A DNA stretch of 64,000 bases. Source: an uncultured Coprococcus sp. Lineage in GTDB: Bacteria > Bacillota > Clostridia > Lachnospirales > Lachnospiraceae. The position numbers and the translations under genes were made by a program. Positions 59,913 to 64,000 of this stretch are shown one piece after another. The stretch lies in NCBI GenBank assembly GCA_934277375.1, contig CAKQTZ010000008.1, forward strand, positions 43,717 through 107,716, in the 5' to 3' direction. Position 1 is the stretch's first letter. The number at the start of each line of letters is the position of its first letter. The notes beneath the pieces were generated by a model, which saw nothing but the letters and a program-made list of their open reading frames with translations, was not told the origin of the DNA and ran no database searches.

Positions 59913-60656
59913 TTATTCATCAGTATCGTCATCATCTGTCATATCATGCGCTGCATACCTGTGGGTGGAAGTCCCCCATATCATGCTAAAACTTATTCCA
60001 AAACAACCCCCGAGAGAGATTCCAAGTGCCAGATTGTCAAGTAACATTCCATAGATAATGCCTAGTGCTATCCCTATCGCCAATCCATACGGTATACCTG
60101 TCGACTTCTCTCTCTTACACACGTATACCCTGTCTTTCCACATAAAACCATCAGTTTTCCCATCACCAAAAACATCAAGCACACTCTGGTACACATTGCT
60201 ATGGGCGACTTCCATCATGTCATCATATACACTCTCCGCATCAGGATGTACATATGACTTTCTGAGTTTATATATACACAATGTATCTTTTCCGCCTTCA
60301 GGTTCAGGTGACAATTCTTTTCTGGAAATGTCTGATTTATCAAACAAAAAACAGCCCCACATCTGTTTCTTCCGGAAGAATCCATACACAGGAAATCCCT
60401 TTTTCAGGTTTTCCCGAATCTCTTCCTCAAGCTCTTTCTTGCTGCACACCGCAGTCATGACATCTCCAAGCTTGTTCTTTTTTAACGTTCTCTCTGTGAT
60501 GGCTGTCACAGAATATCCTTTAACCTGAGTTTTTAATTTATTTACAGAATTTCCATCGTCTTTGATCTCAAACATTGACCTTATCGCTTCACTGACAGAT
60601 TTTTTATTACTTTTATCAACAGCTTTTTCTCTATCCATGTCGTTTATTTTTCCCAT
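59913..60656 (-). CDS. Hypothetical protein with two C-terminal membrane spans
   Basis: 247 residues, not recognised. A hydrophilic N-terminal region of about 190 residues has charged helices (DREKAVDKSNKKSVSEAIRSM) and a segment FPVYGFFRKKQMWGCFLFDKS, ending in VYVCKREKSTG. Two spans follow at about 196-232 (IPYGLAIGIALGIIYGMLLDNLALG, then GCFGISFSMIWG). The tail DMTDDDDTDE is acidic. First gene of the operon with XRE and DUF3169 genes; it may be a sensor or effector at the membrane. Start follows a weak RBS (GAGGATATGGGA region). Confidence 0.5.
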   Translation of the reverse strand: MGKINDMDREKAVDKSNKKSVSEAIRSMFEIKDDGNSVNKLKTQVKGYSVTAITERTLKKNKLGDVMTAVCSKKELEEEIRENLKKGFPVYGFFRKKQMWGCFLFDKSDISRKELSPEPEGGKDTLCIYKLRKSYVHPDAESVYDDMMEVAHSNVYQSVLDVFGDGKTDGFMWKDRVYVCKREKSTGIPYGLAIGIALGIIYGMLLDNLALGISLGGCFGISFSMIWGTSTHRYAAHDMTDDDDTDE

Positions 60657-60736
60657 ATCCTCACTACTCCATTAAATTTTCATATACTGAAATTCCCAAT
60701 CTAATACAATATATATTTATAATTACATATGCCCAA

Positions 60737-60824
60737 TGACAACTATAGTTGTCATCTCTATTACAATGGAGTATAACAAATGACAAGGAAAGTTGTCAAT
60801 AGCTTTTGACAATTTCCCTTGTCA
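60737..60824 (-). promoter_or_regulatory. Promoter with three TGACAA-N6-TTGTCA operators
   Basis: TGACAA-N6-TTGTCA occurs exactly at 60737-60754, 60781-60798 and 60807-60824. A strong minus-strand promoter lies among them: TTGACA (60794-60799), 18 bases, TATACT (60770-60775). The second site covers the -35; the first lies just downstream of the likely start. It should be autoregulated by the XRE protein. Confidence 0.8.
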
Positions 60825-60876
60825 TGTTTTTAGTATTGCTATATACATATCCCAATTCGTTATGAATCCTAACTGG

Positions 60877-62415
60877 TCAGTTCATCTTTATATCATACTT
60901 TTCTATATCGACTACTGCCTTGCCGTCACACGAGAATTCTATTCCGGTGGCCGTGACAGGAGTATATATTGCAGTACTCATAGTCATGATCCCATCGTTC
61001 ACGAACAGCTCTATAGAATTTCTGTCCAGTATAAATCTCAGCTTTATCTGCTCATCAATGCTGCCTACATCTTTGGCAGACCCACGTTGACTATCCGCTG
61101 AATATGACGGCTTAACTTCCGCCCTTCTGATGCATACCACATCCCTCTCAAAACCAGCAAATGTCCTGTCGAACTCTATGATATTTTTGCGCCTGTCATA
61201 TGTAAATCTCGTATAATACCTATCATTTTTTGCCAAATCGATCACAAACTCATTGTATCCATCACCTTTGACCACAATCTCCATATCAATGAATCTGCCC
61301 TTGATTCCATCAAATATGCATGATCCGCTGACCAGTTCATTTGCCAAGATTACCTTATCTGATCGATAATTTTCTATCTCTCTGACCGGTCTCTGAATAA
61401 GTCTTCCATCCTTCAGGCTTATCTCTCTAGGCAGCGTCATCATGCCCTGCCACATCTGTCCCTGAGGTATCCACAGATTATGCCAAGACTGCATCCAGGC
61501 TATCATAACCCTTCTGCCATCCGGCAGCAATGTCGTCTGAGGCGCATAAAAATCTGTGCCATAGTCTATTGAAAATGGCTCTCCGCCCTCAAAGCGTTTT
61601 GCCTTGTCATCATATTCTCCAATAAAGTACATGGAATTATTGCCATTGTGGAATTCATATCCCTTGGCCACCATCTCTATAGGAGATACGAGAAGTACCT
61701 TATGACCATCTATTTCGAAGAAATCCGGGCATTCCCATACCCCGCCATAATCCTTATCGTTTCTTGCCAGAACGCTCTCAAAAGACCAATTCACAAGATC
61801 ATGACTGGAAAATAATACAACTTGCCCTTTCTTATCTTCATCGACAGTTCCAGCAACCATATAGTATGTGCCATTCTCCTGCCATACCTTTGGATCCCTG
61901 AAATCCTCCCTGCTCAGTCCATCTGGCAGCATATCCCCGGTCACCACAGGATTGTTATCTATCTTCCTATATTCTATTCCATCTCCTATGGCTATACTCT
62001 GATTCTGCAGGACGCCTTCACCATCAGGGTTCTTCATAATGCTCGTGTATATGAGTATATGTCTCCCCTTATCTTCTATGGCCGTACCAGAGAAGCATCC
62101 ATCCTCATCATATTCCGTGTCCGGAGCCAAAGCCGCCGGAAGCTGTTCCCACTTTATCATATCCTCAGTCACCTGATGTCCCCAGTGCATAGGTCCCCAT
62201 TCTGTATTGTATGGATGATACTGGTAAAATAAGTGCACCTTGCCAGCATACACTGAAAATCCATTTGGATCATTCATCCACCCCACAGCCGGTGTCACAT
62301 GAAATAAAGGCCTGTCACTAGCAGCAATTCCATTCTTCGTTTCGTATTCCCTGGCAGCGGCAAGTTTTTCACTGACGAATCTATTGTCCATAGCATCCGT
62401 TATTCTGTCCATCAT
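60877..62415 (-). CDS. sacA: Glycoside hydrolase family 32 beta-fructosidase (sucrose hydrolase)
   Basis: 512 residues. GH32 catalytic blocks are all present: WMNDPNG at 46-52 (nucleophile Asp49), FRDP at 172-175 (transition-state Asp) and WECPD at 227-231 (acid/base Glu228). The five-blade propeller is followed by a beta-sandwich from about residue 350. It cleaves sucrose or sucrose-6-phosphate in the cytoplasm; there is no signal peptide. RBS AAGGAG. No sugar transporter adjoins, and it has no terminator before the XRE operators 50 bases downstream. Confidence 0.9.
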   Translation of the reverse strand: MMDRITDAMDNRFVSEKLAAAREYETKNGIAASDRPLFHVTPAVGWMNDPNGFSVYAGKVHLFYQYHPYNTEWGPMHWGHQVTEDMIKWEQLPAALAPDTEYDEDGCFSGTAIEDKGRHILIYTSIMKNPDGEGVLQNQSIAIGDGIEYRKIDNNPVVTGDMLPDGLSREDFRDPKVWQENGTYYMVAGTVDEDKKGQVVLFSSHDLVNWSFESVLARNDKDYGGVWECPDFFEIDGHKVLLVSPIEMVAKGYEFHNGNNSMYFIGEYDDKAKRFEGGEPFSIDYGTDFYAPQTTLLPDGRRVMIAWMQSWHNLWIPQGQMWQGMMTLPREISLKDGRLIQRPVREIENYRSDKVILANELVSGSCIFDGIKGRFIDMEIVVKGDGYNEFVIDLAKNDRYYTRFTYDRRKNIIEFDRTFAGFERDVVCIRRAEVKPSYSADSQRGSAKDVGSIDEQIKLRFILDRNSIELFVNDGIMTMSTAIYTPVTATGIEFSCDGKAVVDIEKYDIKMN

Positions 62416-62484
62416 ATATATCTCCTTATCACTGTTATTTTTATATTAAGTCTAACATCACATTATCCTTATCTCCGAAAATAA

Positions 62485-62537
62485 AAACAGAGACACTTTC
62501 AATGTACCATACACATCACTACTTGAAAATGTCTCTT
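62485..62537 (-). terminator. Terminator of cysK
   Basis: AGAGACATTTTCAA pairs with TTGAAAGTGTCTCT (62490-62535) around a long loop, then TTTTTATTTTC on the minus strand. Located 40 bases past the stop. Confidence 0.8.
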
Positions 62538-62576
62538 TTTAATTTATATGCAATTTTTATCTCTATAAACAGAATA

Positions 62577-63482
62577 CTATAACAGACCAACACTAAAATA
62601 TCTCTCAGCCCTGTCCGCCATAACTGTAGCTATAACCTTATCCTTACCATACTTCTCTGCCATCTGCATAGCTGCCCATACATTTGCCCCCGATGAAGTT
62701 CCAACAAGAAGTCCCTGCTTCACGGCAAGCATTCTAGCTGTCTGTATAGCATCCTCATCTGCGACCTCCACTACATCAGTTATCATATCCGTATCAAGTA
62801 CATCCGGTATAAATCCATCACCAATACCCTGTATCTGATGTATTCCCGGACCATCGCCATGCAGCGCTGACACTCCCTTAGGTTCAACAGCAATAATCTT
62901 TGTATCTGGATTTTTCTCCAACAAATACTTAGCTATACCCTGGAGAGTACCTCCACTTCCAACACCAGACACATATATATCTATCTTCTGACCAAGCTGT
63001 TCACACATCTCAACTGCTGTTGTGCGATAATGCGCATCTGGATTTGCCTGATTGACAAACTGCTGCGGCATGAAATACTTCTCTGGATCAGATTCTGCTA
63101 TCTCATTTGCCTTATCAACGGCACCACCGATGCTTAGAACCGGATCCGTAAGTACCAGCTCAGCACCAAATGCCCTGATAACCTTCTTTCGCTCCTCACT
63201 CATATTCTCTGGCATCACAATTATCACTTTATAGCCTTTCTGAACACCACAGAGTGCAAGCCCTATTCCAGTGTTACCGCTCGTAGGCTCTATAATAGTC
63301 ATTCCCGGCTTGAGTTTTCCCTCACTCTCTGCAACCTCCAGCATGTTTTTTGCGATCCTGTCTTTAATACTTCCACCAGGATTAAGAAATTCCGCCTTGG
63401 CAAATATATTGTATCCTGTCGACTTTTTCAGACACATAAGTGGAGTATTCCCTATCAGATCAAGCACATCATTGTAATACAT
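62577..63482 (-). CDS. cysK: Cysteine synthase A (O-acetylserine sulfhydrylase)
   Basis: 301 residues, normal for CysK. PLP Lys40 in LNPGGSIKDR, substrate loop TSGNTG at about 68-73, GVGSGGTLQGIAKYL (phosphate binding) and VGTSSGANVWAA near the end. Makes cysteine from O-acetylserine and sulfide. RBS AAGAAGGG. Own promoter (63510-63539) and terminator. Located 180 bases after the tRNA-Trp gene, no cysE nearby. Confidence 0.93.
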   Translation of the reverse strand: MYYNDVLDLIGNTPLMCLKKSTGYNIFAKAEFLNPGGSIKDRIAKNMLEVAESEGKLKPGMTIIEPTSGNTGIGLALCGVQKGYKVIIVMPENMSEERKKVIRAFGAELVLTDPVLSIGGAVDKANEIAESDPEKYFMPQQFVNQANPDAHYRTTAVEMCEQLGQKIDIYVSGVGSGGTLQGIAKYLLEKNPDTKIIAVEPKGVSALHGDGPGIHQIQGIGDGFIPDVLDTDMITDVVEVADEDAIQTARMLAVKQGLLVGTSSGANVWAAMQMAEKYGKDKVIATVMADRAERYFSVGLL

Positions 63483-63509
63483 ATTAATCCCTTCTTCTCT
63501 TTACTTTAT

Positions 63510-63539
63510 ATTATAATATTTTACATATTTTTCCACCAA
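63510..63539 (-). promoter_or_regulatory. Promoter of cysK
   Basis: Minus-strand TATAAT (63510-63515) preceded by an 18-base AT-rich spacer and TTGGTG (63534-63539). It lies about 28 bases upstream of the ATG. No leader structure such as a T-box was seen. Confidence 0.55.
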
Positions 63540-63627
63540 AGTCACTATAAAATATATCGAGCTGTCTTTATATGAATATGGTTCATTATCCTTTTTTATA
63601 GCTATTTTTCTACGCACTAATATAAAT

Positions 63628-63660
63628 AAAGCCCTGAAAACTCAGTGTTTTCAAGGCTTT
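63628..63660 (-). terminator. Terminator after tRNA-Trp
   Basis: AAAGCCTTGAAAAC pairs with GTTTTCAGGGCTTT (63628-63660), followed by ATTTAT. It starts 4 bases after the tRNA 3' end. Confidence 0.8.
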
Positions 63661-63664
63661 CTAG

Positions 63665-63735
63665 CAGGGGATGAGAGAATCGAACTCCCACCAAAGGTTT
63701 TGGAGACCCCTATCATACCATTTGACCAATCCCCT
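63665..63735 (-). tRNA. trnW: tRNA-Trp (anticodon CCA)
   Basis: 71 nt read on the minus strand. Acceptor AGGGGAT pairs with ATCCCCT; D-arm GGTCAAATGGTATGATA; anticodon stem GGGGT/ACCTT with loop CTCCAAA, anticodon CCA; variable loop TGGT; T-arm GGGAG-TTCGATT-CTCTC. The 3' CCA is not encoded. It lies downstream of the 23S rRNA gene. Confidence 0.93.
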
Positions 63736-63743
63736 ATATACAG

Positions 63744-63777
63744 AAAAAATTTAACACCTTTTGCAGCGTTAAATTTT
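63744..63777 (-). terminator. Terminator-like hairpin between 23S rRNA and tRNA-Trp
   Basis: AAAATTTAAC with GTTAAATTTT (63746-63755 with 63768-63777), 10-bp AU-rich stem, followed by six T on the minus strand. It may end the rRNA transcript partially before tRNA-Trp. The rest of 63778-63959 holds no 5S rRNA and no gene. Confidence 0.5.
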
Positions 63778-63959
63778 CTCGGTACTTTCTTTTCTGTACC
63801 TTCAGAATTTCACACAGAAAGTAACATCAACCCCATTTCAGTCATAGACTGTCTTCAAGTAAACTTTATTCTCTACTTTGTACACCCTTGATTTCTGCAC
63901 CTTGCAGATAATCTTGCATACTCGCGTATCTCCAAAGCTTATCTCTTAGAAACCTCTAA

Positions 63960-64000
63960 GGATAAGTCCTCGACCTATTAGTACTTCTCAGCTGAGTGCG
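63960..64000 (-). rRNA. 23S ribosomal RNA, 3' end only
   Basis: The minus strand reads AGCTGAGAAGTACTAATAGG followed by TCGAGGACTTATCC, the well-conserved 3' end of Firmicute 23S rRNA (B. subtilis ends with a GGTACTAATCGATCGAGGAC form). Only 41 nt lie in the window. Confidence 0.9.

Noticed and set aside
63736..63959. Possible 5S rRNA between 23S and tRNA-Trp
   Set aside because: No CCGAAC/GAACTCGGAAG-like core or complementary ends are present on either strand.

Overview
The window looks like a chromosomal segment of a strictly anaerobic, low-to-mid GC Gram-positive bacterium of the Clostridia, most likely Lachnospiraceae. The genus is not certain; Coprococcus or a relative is a guess. The signs are strong AGGAGG ribosome sites on almost every gene, a class III (glycyl-radical) ribonucleotide reductase, a Crp/Fnr-ferredoxin nitrosative-stress-like module, GH32 and CE2 carbohydrate enzymes, Cys-rich secreted leucine-rich-repeat proteins, a CotF-like coat protein and Rpn-family recombinases. 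No prophage, CRISPR array or intact insertion sequence was seen. Nearly all genes lie on the minus strand, running away from an rRNA operon whose 23S 3' end enters at the right edge.

Layout. 1-2.7 kb: cyanase (partial) and two SGNH/CE2 esterases. 3-9.7 kb: MATE pump, small membrane proteins, pyridoxamine kinase, an orphan N6-adenine methyltransferase beside an Rpn remnant, and a DUF2798 protein preceded by a duplicated structured repeat. 10-20 kb: heterodimeric ABC exporter, cell-wall-binding-like secreted protein plus a 22-residue ORF, PAP2 and MIF-like genes, NAD synthetase, first LRR protein. 20-29 kb: purC, divergent nrdD under NrdR boxes, a lipoprotein, a split threonine/serine exporter, truA and an acetyltransferase separated by a hairpin repeat. 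29-41 kb: AAA ATPase with a palindrome cluster, a broken acetyltransferase, HlyIII, an ABC-2 exporter, two further LRR proteins flanking an Rpn protein with a 21-bp coding minisatellite, and a second MATE pump. 41-49 kb: a five-gene amino-acid/alcohol metabolism cluster with its own hairpin leader, then a Crp/Fnr-ferredoxin module. 49-58 kb: TetR-controlled ABC pair, InlB-repeat surface protein, secreted nuclease, CotF-like protein. 58-64 kb: XRE/DUF3169 membrane cassette with three identical operators, sucrose hydrolase, cysK, tRNA-Trp and 23S end.

The least explained structure is regulatory. The LRR gene at 37878-39104 has a promoter whose spacer is almost pure poly(A), so it could be phase variable. 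The Crp/Fnr gene has an 86-bp hairpin repeat exactly where its 5' leader should begin. The XRE cassette carries three TGACAA-N6-TTGTCA palindromes around one strong promoter. These three, the REP-like 55-bp duplicate and the 23S-to-tRNA-Trp arrangement without a 5S gene are the main leads. All functional statements come from reading motifs by eye; no database search was possible.
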